This document shows, piece by piece, positions 53,597-64,000 of a stretch of 64,000 nt of DNA. The stretch's first letter is position 1, and the number at the start of each line of letters is the position of its first letter. Made by a program: the position numbers and the translations under genes. The notes under the pieces are model-generated. The model did no database searches. It was not told where the DNA came from and saw only the letters and a list, made by a program, of their open reading frames with translations. The stretch is taken from positions 124,001-188,000 of the forward strand of contig NZ_FPJO01000005.1 of NCBI RefSeq assembly GCF_900119365.1. The letters run 5' to 3'. This stretch comes from Streptomyces atratus. Its GTDB lineage: Bacteria > Actinomycetota > Actinomycetes > Streptomycetales > Streptomycetaceae.

Positions 53597-54519
53597 AGCG
53601 CGGCGACATCCTCTGCGGTCGGGAAGGACGCCTGCGCGCCCTGCCTGGTGACGGCTGCCGCGCCCACCCTGACGGCGAACGCGACAGCGTCGACGAGTTC
53701 CTCGCCCAGGCCCAGCCGCCAGGCCAGGGCGGCGGTGAAGGCGTCGCCCGCCCCGGTCGTGTCCACGGCCTCGACCTCGACGCTCGGTACGCGTACGACC
53801 TCGTCCCCGCGGCTGTCCGCGACCAGTGCTCCCGCCGCCCCCAGCGTGACCACGACCGACCGCGGGCCGAGCGCGAGCAGCGCTCGCGCCCAGTCCTCCG
53901 GCGTGCTGCCCGCGGCCTCGCCCAGCATGTAGCGCGCCTCGTGCTCGTTGACCACCAGGGGGTCGCAGGCGGCCCGCACATGGCCGGGCAGGGGCGCGGG
54001 CGGGGACGGGTTCAGCACCAGCCGGGTACCCGGTGACATCGCACCGGCCACCTCGGCGACCGTGTCCAGCGGGATCTCCAGCTGTACGGAGACGACCCGG
54101 GCCGCGCCGAACAGGTGGCCGGCCGCCCGGATGTCCTCCGGGGTGAGGCGGGCATTGGCCCCCGGCGACACCACGATGCTGTTGTCACCCGAAGGGTCCA
54201 CGGTGATCAGCGCGACGCCGGTGGGGGCCCCGCCCACGAGGACGCCCGCGGTGTCGACGCCCGCCGCCCGTTGCGACTCCAGGAGCAGGCGGCCGTGCGC
54301 GTCGTCACCGACCCGGGCCAGCAGGGCCGTACGGGCTCCGAGGCGGGCCGCGGCGACCGCCTGGTTCGCCCCCTTGCCGCCCGGGTGGACGGCGAGGTCG
54401 GAGCCGAGCACGGTCTCGCCGGGGGCGGGGCGCCGCTCGACGCCGACGACCAGGTCGGCGTTGGCGGAGCCCACGACCAGCAGGTCGTACCGGTCGTGGT
54501 CGTGTTCGCTCTCGTGCAT
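53593..54519 (-). CDS. rbsK: Ribokinase
   Basis: The product has 308 residues, PfkB family. It phosphorylates ribose at C5. Motifs are VVGSANADLVVGVERRPAPG, the sugar site HPGGKGANQAVAAARLG, and the anion-hole/catalytic motif DTTGAGDAFTAALAW with the catalytic Asp. A short acidic/His-rich leader (MHESEHDHDRYD) precedes the fold. It lies 95 bases downstream of the transporter fusion gene, so it may have a secondary translation or processing signal, and it overlaps rbsD. Confidence 0.95.
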   Translation of the reverse strand: MHESEHDHDRYDLLVVGSANADLVVGVERRPAPGETVLGSDLAVHPGGKGANQAVAAARLGARTALLARVGDDAHGRLLLESQRAAGVDTAGVLVGGAPTGVALITVDPSGDNSIVVSPGANARLTPEDIRAAGHLFGAARVVSVQLEIPLDTVAEVAGAMSPGTRLVLNPSPPAPLPGHVRAACDPLVVNEHEARYMLGEAAGSTPEDWARALLALGPRSVVVTLGAAGALVADSRGDEVVRVPSVEVEAVDTTGAGDAFTAALAWRLGLGEELVDAVAFAVRVGAAAVTRQGAQASFPTAEDVAAL

Positions 54520-54614
54520 GGTTCCTGCTTTCCGTGGTCAGGCGGCTGTTCGGGGCGAGCCAGGTCATGTCCGCAAGTCCCGCTCAGCCGCACCGGGGTC
54601 CCTTTGGGCCGGGC

Positions 54615-56577
54615 TCAGGAGAAGTCGGCGACGTTGCTCTTGGTGACGACCTTGACCGGCACCATCACCGTGCTGCCGACCTTCTCGCCCTCTGCCGCCT
54701 TCACCGCGTTCTGCACGGCGATCCTGCCCAGCTCCTTGGGCTGCTGGGCCACGGAGGCGTACAGCGTGCCCGCGGCAACCGCCTTCAGGCCGTCCGGGGT
54801 TCCGTCGAAGCCGACGACGGACACCGACTTTCCGGCCTTGCTGCCGAGCGCCTTGACCGCGCCGAGCGCCATCTCGTCGTTCTCGGCGAAGACACCGCTG
54901 ATGCCGGGGTGGGACTGGAGCAGGTTGGTCATGACGTCCAGGCCCTTCGTGCGGTCGAAGTCCGCCGGCTGCCTGGCCACGACTTTGATGCCGGGGTACG
55001 CCCCCAGGCCTTCGGCGAAGCCCGCTCCGCGCTCACGGCTGGCCGAGGTGCCTGCCGTGCCCTGCAGGACGGCGATGCTGCCCTTGCCCCCGAGCTTCTC
55101 GGCCAGCGCCTTGGCGGCGAGCCTGCCGCCGGCGACGTTGTCGGACGCCACGAGCGTCGCGGTCCGCGCCTTGTTGACGCCTCGGTCGGCGGCGATCACG
55201 GGGATCTCCGCCTTGTTGGCGCCCTGGACTGCGGGGCCCGCCGCGTCCGAGTCCACCGGATTGACGATGATCGACTTCATGCCTGAACTCGTGAAGTTCT
55301 GGATCTGGTTGGCCTGTTGCGAGGCGTCGTTCTGGGCGTCGGTGACGGTGAGGTCGACCCCGGCCGCCTTCGCCTCCGCCTGTGCGCCCGCCTTCATCTG
55401 GACGAAGAAGGGGTTGTTGAGCGTGGAGAGCGACATGCCCACCTTGGTGTTGCCGCCGGAGGGGCCGGAGTTGAAATAGGAGACCGCGCCCACGACGACG
55501 GCCACACACAGTGCGGCGACACCGAACTTGACCGCGCCCGCTCCCTTGCGACCGGATCCCGGTGAGCCCGGTGCCATGGACGAACCGCCCGGTGCGGCAG
55601 CTCCGGATCCGGCCTTGCGGCGGAGTGTGTCCAGCAGCACCGCGAGCGCGATGACGACACCGATGACGACCTGCTGCCAGAAGGCGGAGACGGAGAGGAG
55701 GTTCAGCCCGTTGCGCAGGACGGCGAGGATCAGTGCACCGATCAGGGTTCCGGACGCCTTGCCGACCCCGCCGGCGAGGCTGGCGCCGCCGATCACCACT
55801 GCGGCGATCGCGTCGAGTTCGTAACCCTGCGCGGCCTGCGGCTGCGCGGAGGTCAGCCGGGAGGCGAGGACGATGCCCGCGACCGCGGCGAAGAGCCCGG
55901 ACAGGGCGTAGATGGCCAGCTTCTGCCGCTTGACGCGCAGCCCGGAGAGCCGGGCCGCCTCCTCGTTGCCGCCGATCGCGTACATCGAACGGCCGATGTA
56001 GGTACGGGCCAGGATCAGCGCCGCGATCAGCCCCATCACGATCATCACGAGGACCGGGACGGGCAGCCAGCCGCCGAGCGTGTCGCCGAGCACGGAGACC
56101 GAGTCGGGGAAGTCGATCGGCTTGCCCTGGGAGATGACCAGGGACAGACCGCGCGCGATAGACAGCATCGCCAGGGTCGCGATGAACGGCGGCAGTTTGC
56201 CGTACGAGACGAGCGCCCCGTTGACGAAGCCGCACGCGATTCCGGTGGCGGCTGCGAGGACGAGCGCCAGCCAGACCGGCAGCCCCTCCGAGGTCGCCGT
56301 CCAGGCCAGGACGGTCGCCGAGAGCGCGGCGACCGAGCCCACGGACAGGTCGATGCCCGCCGAGACGATGACGAAGGTGACACCGAACGCGAGGATCGCG
56401 GTCACGGCGGCCTGCACACCGATGTTCAGCAGGTTCTGGGTGGTCAGGAAGTCACTGGAGAGCAGCGACATCGCCACCAGCAGGACGACCAGGGCGCTCA
56501 GGGCGCCGTTGTCGAGCAGGAGACGGCGGACCGTGTGCCCTGCGGCGCCACTGGCGCCCGTATTGCTCTTGAGCGTG

Positions 56578-56588
<11 letters not shown>
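54615..56588 (-). CDS. rbsCB: Fused ribose ABC permease and substrate-binding protein
   Basis: The product has 657 residues. Residues 1-340 are a RbsC-type permease with about ten helices (FGVTFVIVSAGIDLSVGSVA and IAAVVIGGASLAGGVGK are family motifs). A Gly/Ser/Pro linker and an extra transmembrane helix (VAALCVAVVVGAVSYF) lead to a RbsB-type periplasmic-binding-protein domain (LNNPFFVQMKAGAQAEAK, SIIVNPVDSDAAGPAV, SGVFAENDEMALGAVKAL). In most bacteria these are separate genes. The fusion tethers the receptor to its channel, sensible in a bacterium without periplasm. It overlaps rbsA by 11 bases. Confidence 0.93.
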
Positions 56589-58157
<1,569 letters not shown>

Positions 58158-58161
<4 letters not shown>

Positions 58162-59174
58162 AAGTTGCTCCTCTTGTCCGAGGTGGGTTCGCCGCAGGAG
58201 CGGCGTACGACGAGGCGGGCGGGAAGGGTGACGGACTGCGGGGACCGGCCCTCGACGATGTCGACCAGTGCGCGGACGGCGGCGCGGCCGAGCTCGCCGG
58301 TCGGCTGGGCGATCGCCGTGATCGGCGGGGCGGTGTGGACGAACCACGGGATGTCGTCGAAGGCGGCGAGCCCGATGTCCTGCGGGACACGCAGGCCGGC
58401 CGCACGGATGGCGTCCAGCGCGCCGAGCGCCATCAGGTTGTCGGCGGCGAAGACGACTTCCGGCGGTTCGGGGAGTGCCAGGAAGCGCTCGGTGACGCGC
58501 CGGCCGCTGTCCGCCTGGAAGTCGCCCTGGCCGATGTAGGCGTCGGGCAGCGTGAGTTCGTACGCGCGCAGCGCCTCGCGGAAGGCCTCGACGCGCTCGT
58601 TGCCCGTGGTGGTGGCCGCGGGGCCGGCGATGATCGCGAGTCTGCGGCGGCCCAGCGCGTGCAGATGGGCGACCAGGTCCCGGATCGCGAGGCGGCCGTC
58701 GGCGCGTACGACGGGGACGTCGACACCGGGCATCCACCGGTCCACGAAGACCATCGGGGTACCGGCTCGCGCCACGTCCGCCATCAGCGGGGAGTCGCCG
58801 TCCGCGGGAGAGACGAGCAGCCCGTCGATCCTCCGGTCGAGGAGCGTGCGGACGTGGTGGTCCTGCAGCTCCGGCCGTTCGTCGGCGTTGCCGATGATGA
58901 CGCTGTAGCCGAGGGCCCGGGCCTCCTCCTCGACGAAGCGGGCCAGTTCGGTGAAGTACGGATTGAGCACATCACTGATGACCAGGCCGAGGGTGCGCGT
59001 CTGATCGGTGCGCAGCGAACGGGCGACGGCGTTGGGCCGGTAGCCGAGGGCGTCGACGGCGGCGAGGACTCGTGTCCGCGCGTCCGGGCTGACGGAGGGA
59101 TGACTGTTGAGAACACGGGAGACCGTGGCGACAGAGACTCCCGCCTGGGCCGCGACGTCCTTGATGCTCGTCAT
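58158..59174 (-). CDS. rbsR: LacI-family repressor of the ribose operon
   Basis: The product has 338 residues. It has an N-terminal HTH with hinge (TSIKDVAAQAGVSVATVSRV, then RPNAVARSLRT) and a periplasmic-binding-protein-type effector domain (RTLGLVISDVLNPYFTELAR, DGLLVSPADGDSPLMADVAR). It is the first gene of the operon and overlaps rbsA, so it is probably autoregulated through the two operators at 59244-59279. Ribose or a phosphorylated ribose is the expected inducer from context. Confidence 0.9.
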
Positions 59175-59243
59175 GTCCGGACCACCTCCTTGTGGTTTCC
59201 GTGAGCCTCGAAACCAGCGGGCCGGAGCCGTGGACCGGAACCG

Positions 59244-59279
59244 TGGAATCGATTACACGGATGATTGGAAACGATTACA
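59244..59279. promoter_or_regulatory. Two LacI-type operators upstream of rbsR
   Basis: TGGAATCGATTACA (59244-59257) and TGGAAACGATTACA (59266-59279) both fit the LacI-family half-site pattern TGnAAnCGnTTnCA. Their centres are 22 bases apart, two helical turns, so two repressor dimers would bind the same face of DNA 70-105 bases before the rbsR start. Confidence 0.8.
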
Positions 59280-59460
59280 CGGGTGGAGACAAGACCCCAC
59301 CCGCCGTCCGAGACCGGATCGTAACGAGCGTGACGGAGGAGATGGGAGTGAGCCGAGCGCACGCACGGGGCGCGACATCGCAGGGGACAGCCGGATACGG
59401 GCCCACAACACAAAATGCCGATCGGGAAGAATCCCGACCGGCATTTGACCGATTTCCTAC

Positions 59461-59548
59461 TGGTGTCCGAGGGGGGACTTGAACCCCCACGCCCGATAAA
59501 GGGCACTAGCACCTCAAGCTAGCGCGTCTGCCATTCCGCCACCCGGAC
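59461..59548 (-). tRNA. tRNA-Leu (anticodon GAG)
   Basis: It folds as a class II tRNA. The acceptor stem is GTCCGGG paired with CTCGGAC. The anticodon stem is CTAGC/GCTAG with a 7-base loop TTGAGGT, giving GAG. A long variable arm (TGCCCTTTATCGGGCG) and a T arm with GTTCAAGTC are present. The discriminator is A and the CCA end is encoded. It reads CUC codons, which are very common in this genome. It is complete, and no integrase gene is beside its 3' end. Confidence 0.97.
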
Positions 59549-59896
59549 CAGGTGGTCGGCCCCGGTTTCCCGCGGCGACATGGAAAACAATACCAGGGGT
59601 TCGGGATGGCGCTCACCTGCGTTTCCCATGGTCAGTGCGGTGCGGCGGATACACCCGGCACGATCCGGCCCCACCTCCAGCACCGCGACCACGGTCCGCG
59701 GTCACACCCGTACGCACAGTACATCGCCTCGGCGGCTCCACCTCGACCTCCGCGTCGGCCGGGGCGGCCGCCGCTACCGATCGCGCCGATGTCGAAAGTG
59801 CCGCACACCCCCTGGACACCACCCACCGGATGCGGGATGAGGGGTTACACACAGTATTCGTCGACTGTATGTAATGCGCCCCGGCTGCGCGGTCGT
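59549..59896. other. Intergenic region containing an AT-rich palindrome
   Basis: No gene is recognisable in these 348 bases between tRNA-Leu and the sugar-isomerase terminator. The short frames present lack ribosome-binding sites and motifs. The only clear structure is the inverted repeat at 59845-59874, listed separately. Confidence 0.5.
59845..59874. promoter_or_regulatory. 30-bp interrupted palindrome, possible operator
   Basis: TTACACACAGT and the complement of TTACATACAGT (10 of 11 positions symmetric) flank an 8-base centre. It is AT-rich within GC-rich DNA, as for a dimeric regulator site. No gene starts immediately beside it, so its target is unclear. Confidence 0.5.
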
Positions 59897-59938
59897 CACG
59901 ACGGCCCTCCCCGCCGCTTCGCGAGGAGGGCCGTCGTG
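59897..59938 (-). terminator. Terminator of the Ebo-type gene cluster
   Basis: CACGACGGCCCTCC and its exact complement form a 14-bp stem around 14 bases, 10 bases beyond the stop of the leftward sugar-isomerase gene. Confidence 0.75.
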
Positions 59939-59948
59939 CGTGCGGTCG

Positions 59949-60980
59949 CTAGCAGCCCTTGCGGCGCAGGGTGTGCAGGTAGGCGGCCGAGCGGCGGGCC
60001 GTGGTGAAGGAGTCCACGATCGGCTGGTCGTGCTCCACCTGCCAATGGTGGTCACGGCGGCCGCCATGGGTCCTGGTGACGGCAGTGAGGAACTTCTTGT
60101 AATCGATGTCGCCGTCCCCGACGTCCACCATGCGGTAGCCGTCGCGGGCCGCCATGTCGTGCTCGCCGTCCTTGACGTGGAAGAGCGGGTAGCGGTCGGG
60201 CTGCTTCAGTACGTAGTGCAACGGGTCGAAGGTGTCGGCGGTGCCGTCGGCCCGCTTCCCGAACCGGAACTGTCCGACGTAGGCCCAGTAGATGTCCATC
60301 TCCAGGAAGACCAGATCGGGGTCGGTCTCGGCGAGCAGTACGTCGTAGAGGCGGACATCGGGCCGGTCGGTGGCGAAGGAGAACTCCTCGGCGTGGTTGT
60401 GCTGGTAGAACTTCATGCCGCGCTCCCGGGCCGCGGCGCCGTAGGTGTTGAACTCCTCGGCGGCGCGCTTCCAGGCATCGACCGTCGATCCGTAGCGGAA
60501 CGGCCCCGAGGCGGTTCCGACATGCTTGAGACCGAGGGCCTGGGCGTCGTCTAGGACCTTGGTCAGGTTCTGGGCAAAGGTGTAGGCGTTGGGGTTGTTG
60601 TTGTCGTAGTAGCCGACGTGGCTGCCGATGCCCTTGAGCCCGTGGTCGCGGGTGAGCTGCTTGAGCTGGGCGAGGGTGATGGCACCGGCCGAGCCCTGGG
60701 TGTATCCGGCGTACTCGACCTCGTCGTAGCCGTACGCCTCCAGTTCGGCGAAGACCTTGTCGAAGCCGAGGGTCGAGACCTTGTCGCGGAGGGTGTAGAG
60801 CTGGATCCCGAGACGGCCGGGCGGCAGCAGCGGATCACCCTGGGGCCTGCCCTGTGCGGTGGCGGACGGGGCGGCGGCACCGAGGAGGGCGGCTGCGGTG
60901 GCTCCGGCGGCGACGCCGAGCATGGAGCGCCTGCTGAGCTTATGGGCGAGTTCGGCGTCGACGGGGGTGCGGCGGCTCAT
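59949..60980 (-). CDS. Tat-exported sugar phosphate isomerase/epimerase-like protein
   Basis: The product has 343 residues. A twin-arginine signal (KLSRRSMLGVAAGATAAALL, residues about 14-33, cleavage near ATAQG) directs folded export. The mature part is an AP-endonuclease-2-type TIM barrel (LGIQLYTLRDKVSTLGFDKV) with likely metal ligands in HVGYYDNN, FYQHNHAEEF, FLEMDIYWAY, LFHVKDGEHD and HWQVEHDQP. It may isomerise a sugar outside the membrane; the substrate is unknown. It is 30 bases downstream of the phosphatase-like gene, so it is the terminal gene of that operon. Confidence 0.88.
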   Translation of the reverse strand: MSRRTPVDAELAHKLSRRSMLGVAAGATAAALLGAAAPSATAQGRPQGDPLLPPGRLGIQLYTLRDKVSTLGFDKVFAELEAYGYDEVEYAGYTQGSAGAITLAQLKQLTRDHGLKGIGSHVGYYDNNNPNAYTFAQNLTKVLDDAQALGLKHVGTASGPFRYGSTVDAWKRAAEEFNTYGAAARERGMKFYQHNHAEEFSFATDRPDVRLYDVLLAETDPDLVFLEMDIYWAYVGQFRFGKRADGTADTFDPLHYVLKQPDRYPLFHVKDGEHDMAARDGYRMVDVGDGDIDYKKFLTAVTRTHGGRRDHHWQVEHDQPIVDSFTTARRSAAYLHTLRRKGC

Positions 60981-61010
60981 GGGGGAACTCCTTCTGGGGG
61001 CGGGACGTTG

Positions 61011-62417
61011 TCAGTGCAGTCCGGCAAGCTTGAGGAGCAAGGACTTCACTTCGGTGGCCCGGACGGGGCCGGTGAACGCGTGGGGGGTGGAGCACAGGAT
61101 GAGCGGACCTTCTTCGTCGCTCTGCGGAAGGCGGCCGTGGCTGCCGCGAATAGGTGACGGGTCCAGGGGCACGACCGCCATGCGGTAGCGCATGCCGAGT
61201 TTCTTGCGGGCGACGGCCGTGGCCGCCTTGACCCGGACGTACGGGTCCTGGGGGTCCAGGAAGAGTTCGACGGGGTCGTAGCCGGGTTTGCGGTGGATCT
61301 CGACGAGCTGCGCGAAGTCGGGCGCGCGGCCGTCGTCGAGCCAGTAGTAGTACGTGAACCAGGCATCCGGGTCCGCGACGGCGACCAGTTCGCCCGAGCG
61401 CGGATGGTCCAGGCCGTGCGCCTTCTTGCCCTCGTCGTCGAGGAGTTGCTCGATGCCCTGGAGGTCCTGAAGGGCTTCGCGGGTCGCTTCGAGGTCTTCG
61501 GGGCGGCGTACGTAGATGTGGGCGAGCTGGTGGTCGGCGACGGCGAAGGCGCGGGAGGCCATCGGGTCGAGGTACTCCATACCGTCCTGGGTGTGGACCT
61601 CCAGGAGGCCGGCCCGGCGCAGCACCCGGTTGATGTCCACGGGCCGGTCGACACGGGTGATGCCGTATTCGGAGAGGGCGACGACGGTGCGGCCCTCGCG
61701 GCGGGCATCGTCCAGGAGGGGAGCCATGGCGCGGTCGAGTTCGGCCGCGGCCCGGTGGGAGCGCGGGTCGTCGGGGCCGAAGCGCTGGAGGTCGTAGTCG
61801 AGGTGCGGGAGGTAGCACAGGGCCAGGTCGGGGCGGCGGGTGTCGAGGATGTGCCGGGTCGCGTCGATGATCCACTGCGAGGAGACGAGGTCCGCGCCGG
61901 GGCCCCAGAAGTGGAAGAGGGGGAAGGTGCCGAATTTCTCGGTGAGTTCGTCGTGCAGGGCGGGCGGACGGGTGTAGCAGTCGGGTTCCTTGCGGCCGTC
62001 GGCGTAGTAGACGGGGCGCGGGGTCACGGTGATGTCGGTGTCGGCGCCCATCGCGTACCACCAGCAGATGTTGGCGACGGTGTAGCCGGGGTGGGAGCGG
62101 CGGGCGGCGTCCCAGAGTTTGTCGCCGGCGACCAGTCCGTTGTGCTGGCGCCAGAGCAGGATGTCGCCGAGTTCGCGGAAGTACCAGCCGTTGGCGACGA
62201 TGCCGTGTTCGGCGGGGGTGGTGCCGGTGAGGAAGGTGGACTGGGCGGCGCAGGTGACGGCGGGAAGGACGGTGCCGAGGGGGGCGTGGGTGCCTGACTG
62301 CCCCAGGGCCTTGAGGTGCGGCATGTGGTCGAGGAGCCGCGGGGTGAGGCCGACGACGTCGACGACGAGGAGAGGGGTGGGTGTGGTGGGCCCGGTGGGC
62401 TGCTCGGCTGTGTTCAC
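61011..62417 (-). CDS. Alkaline phosphatase-superfamily nucleotide pyrophosphatase/phosphodiesterase
   Basis: The product has 468 residues from a GTG overlapping the eboE stop by 4 bases. The phosphodiesterase fold is marked by LLVVDVVGLTPRLLDHMPHL (metal Asp) and the nucleophile Thr in LPAVTCAAQSTFLTGTTPAE. HGIVANGWYF, CYLPHLDYDLQRFG and VALSEYGI with the later VADHQLAHIYV provide the remaining metal ligands. It has no signal peptide, so it acts in the cytoplasm. In Streptomyces such an enzyme accompanies Ebo genes. Substrate unknown. Confidence 0.88.
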   Translation of the reverse strand: MNTAEQPTGPTTPTPLLVVDVVGLTPRLLDHMPHLKALGQSGTHAPLGTVLPAVTCAAQSTFLTGTTPAEHGIVANGWYFRELGDILLWRQHNGLVAGDKLWDAARRSHPGYTVANICWWYAMGADTDITVTPRPVYYADGRKEPDCYTRPPALHDELTEKFGTFPLFHFWGPGADLVSSQWIIDATRHILDTRRPDLALCYLPHLDYDLQRFGPDDPRSHRAAAELDRAMAPLLDDARREGRTVVALSEYGITRVDRPVDINRVLRRAGLLEVHTQDGMEYLDPMASRAFAVADHQLAHIYVRRPEDLEATREALQDLQGIEQLLDDEGKKAHGLDHPRSGELVAVADPDAWFTYYYWLDDGRAPDFAQLVEIHRKPGYDPVELFLDPQDPYVRVKAATAVARKKLGMRYRMAVVPLDPSPIRGSHGRLPQSDEEGPLILCSTPHAFTGPVRATEVKSLLLKLAGLH

Positions 62418-63589
62418 GGGAGCTCCTTGAGGCCGAGGTCGACCAGGAGGTCGCGGGCGAGGGTGAGTTCGGCGGCGATGCCGTCGGCGAGCTGGGTGCG
62501 GGTACGGGGGCGGTGCGCGGCCGGGAGCGCCTGCCAGGTGTACGTCTCGACCTCCAGGTGCCTGGTGAGGGGCCGTGCGCCGCCCACCAGGCGGGTCAGT
62601 GTGGATCGGAGCACGGGAAGGGTGGAGGTGAGCGGTGGTGCGGGTGGTGCGTGCAGGGGGACGTGGAAGTGGGAGCGCCAGGGGGCGCCGTCCGGCAGGA
62701 CCCGGCCGGTGACGGCCTCGCCGAGGTCGTCGGTGCCGCGCAGCCCGGCGGCGGTGCTGGTGCGGGTCTGGTGCAGGAAACGGGGCTCGTCGAAGGCGGC
62801 GAGTGCGGCGCGCACCTCGGGAAGGTGGGGGTGTTCGGCGTGCAGGGCGGCGGAGAGCTGGGCCTTGGCGATCGGGATGTCCGCTGCGCCGAGCGCGTCG
62901 ACGGCGGTGCCGGGGTCCTCGAAGGAGGTGGCCAGGTGGCAGGTGTCGATGCAGATGCCGATGCGTGGGTGTCCGACGGAGGTGAGGGGTGCGATGGCGT
63001 CGGCGGTGGTCTCGACCGTGCAGCCCGGTTCGGGTTCGAGGCCGATGCGGATGGACTTGCCGGTGAGCTCGGCGAGTGCGTCGAGGCGTTCGCCGAGGGT
63101 GGTGAGCGCGGTGTGTGCCGTGCGGGCCGCCTCGGGGTCCGAGTCGAAGGGGGTGCGCCAGGCGATCGGGAGGGTGGAGATGGTGCCTTCGGTGGCGTCG
63201 TCGGGGAGCAGGCCGGCCAGGAGCCGGGCGAGGTCGGTGGTGTGGGCGAGCCGCTCCGGGTCCGTCCAGTCCGGCTTGTACACCCGGTATTTGACCTCGT
63301 CGGCGCCGAATCCCTCGTACGGGAAGCCGTTGAGGGTGACGACCTCCAGGCCGCGGCGGTCCAGTTCGGCGCGCAGGGAACGCAGCTGGGCCGGGTCGTT
63401 GATCAGGGCATGGGCCGCGTCCCTGGCGAGCCAGAGACCGATGCCGAGCCGGTCGCGGCCGAGGCGTTTGCGGACCGGTTCGCAGTGGTCGCGCAGTTGG
63501 ACGCGGACGCCGTCGAGCGTTTCGGCGGGGTGGACATTGGTGCAGTACGAGAGGTGGACGGTGGAGCCGTCGGGGTGTCGGAAGCGCAT
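62414..63589 (-). CDS. eboE: Metabolite traffic protein EboE
   Basis: The product has 391 residues, from ATG 63589 (MRFRHPDGSTVHLSYCTNVH). The sugar-isomerase-like TIM barrel with CTNVHPAETLDGVRVQL, LGIGLWLARDAAHAL, LEVVTLNGFPYEGFG and GICIDTCHLATSFEDPG matches EboE. Ebo clusters are implicated in moving a lipid-linked metabolite precursor to the periplasm (scytonemin in cyanobacteria, EDB in Pseudomonas). It overlaps the phosphatase gene and starts 4 bases after the TatD-like gene, so translation is coupled across the cluster. Confidence 0.9.
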   Translation of the reverse strand: MRFRHPDGSTVHLSYCTNVHPAETLDGVRVQLRDHCEPVRKRLGRDRLGIGLWLARDAAHALINDPAQLRSLRAELDRRGLEVVTLNGFPYEGFGADEVKYRVYKPDWTDPERLAHTTDLARLLAGLLPDDATEGTISTLPIAWRTPFDSDPEAARTAHTALTTLGERLDALAELTGKSIRIGLEPEPGCTVETTADAIAPLTSVGHPRIGICIDTCHLATSFEDPGTAVDALGAADIPIAKAQLSAALHAEHPHLPEVRAALAAFDEPRFLHQTRTSTAAGLRGTDDLGEAVTGRVLPDGAPWRSHFHVPLHAPPAPPLTSTLPVLRSTLTRLVGGARPLTRHLEVETYTWQALPAAHRPRTRTQLADGIAAELTLARDLLVDLGLKELP

Positions 63590-63593
63590 CGCC

Positions 63594-64000
63594 TCACTCC
63601 CCGCCACGCAGGATGGAGTTGCCCTCGTGGAGGGGGTCCGGCGCGGCGACGCCGAGCTGGAGACGGCCGCTCTGTCCGTAGAAGGCGACGGGGTTGCGCC
63701 AGAGCACCTGGTCGACGTCGTCGTCGCCGAACCCGGCGGCAAGCATCGCGTCGCCCACCTTGCGGGTCTTGAGCGGGTCGCTCCTGCCCCAGTCGGCGGC
63801 CGAGTTGACCAGGATCCTCTCGGTGCCGTGGATCCTGAGGATCGCGATCATGCGGTCCTCGTCCATCTTGGTGTCGGGGTAGATGGAGAAGCCTGCCCAG
63901 CAGCCGCTGTCCAGGGCGTCCTTCACGGTCGTCTCGTTGAGGTGGTCGAGCAGGACCCGTTCCGGGGAGAGATGGGATTCCCGGATGACGTCGAGGGTGC
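63594..64000 (-). CDS. TatD-family metal hydrolase, partial (EboB-like)
   Basis: The 5' part of the gene lies beyond the window. The visible C-terminal 135 residues include HLSPERVLLDHLNETTVKDA, GCWAGFSIYPDTKMDEDRM and ERILVNSAADWGRSDPLK, the metal-site Asp region of TatD-like amidohydrolases. Directly upstream of eboE, it corresponds to the TatD-like member found in Ebo clusters. It probably hydrolyses a metabolite intermediate. Confidence 0.85.
   Translation of the reverse strand, partial: TLDVIRESHLSPERVLLDHLNETTVKDALDSGCWAGFSIYPDTKMDEDRMIAILRIHGTERILVNSAADWGRSDPLKTRKVGDAMLAAGFGDDDVDQVLWRNPVAFYGQSGRLQLGVAAPDPLHEGNSILRGGE

Noticed and set aside
59200..59550. tRNA-Leu as attachment site of an integrative element
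   Set aside because: There is no integrase, no second copy of the tRNA 3' end, and the ribose operon on the 3' side is ordinary core metabolism.

Overview
The window is high-GC actinobacterial chromosome, almost certainly Streptomyces. The evidence is strong GC bias at third codon positions, frequent GTG/TTG starts and 4-base stop/start overlaps. Lineage-typical families also appear: an XRE/DUF397 pair with an RsbW-like ATPase, a CYP157-like/CYP154-like P450 pair, pfam04672-type methyltransferases, a ROK-controlled xylA/xylB locus, a class F sortase and an Ebo-type cluster. No rRNA, CRISPR array, integrase or complete transposon was seen; one tRNA-Leu(GAG) is present.

Layout. 0-2.3 kb: a purine/uracil permease remnant, a small secreted protein, and a DUF3105-DUF305 pair. 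2.4-6.6 kb: xylR, xylA and xylB with a shared xylA/xylB control region carrying a repeated element. 6.6-15.9 kb: a von Willebrand A protein with a membrane partner, a cytochrome P450, a DUF4232 protein, an overlapping P450 pair whose first member lacks the K-helix ExxR motif, and two paralogous methyltransferases. 16-23.6 kb: GtrA, a gene broken inside a 7-bp tandem repeat, an NB-ARC/TPR protein with an altered P-loop, an EccA-like AAA+ ATPase without ESX neighbours, and a mycothiol-dependent-isomerase-like protein. 24-28 kb: a two-component system followed by a small membrane-anchored exported protein and a class F sortase.

28.2-51.3 kb is the accessory, defence-rich part. It holds a DndB/DGQHR-like gene divergent from an HTH-DNA methylase with a specificity-like C-terminus, then a complete type I restriction-modification operon (hsdM-hsdS-hsdR). 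Next come an XRE/DUF397 regulator pair, an AIPR-family nuclease, a NIPSNAP protein, a membrane-anchored STAND NTPase with 14 WD40 repeats, a Ser/Thr kinase, and a UvrD-type helicase carrying an N-terminal RelE-like domain. The AIPR/NIPSNAP/STAND block (about 6.6 kb) is bracketed by a direct duplication of about 355 bp. The duplication left one regulator gene truncated on each side, so the block looks like a discrete insertion.

51.3-64 kb: two overlapping ATP-grasp ligases; a complete ribose operon rbsR-rbsA-rbsCB-rbsK-rbsD with a fused permease/binding protein and two LacI-type operators 22 bp apart; tRNA-Leu; and a cluster read towards the left of TatD-like hydrolase (partial), EboE, an alkaline-phosphatase-superfamily enzyme and a Tat-exported sugar isomerase.

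Functional calls rest on motif and family recognition by eye. No database search was run.
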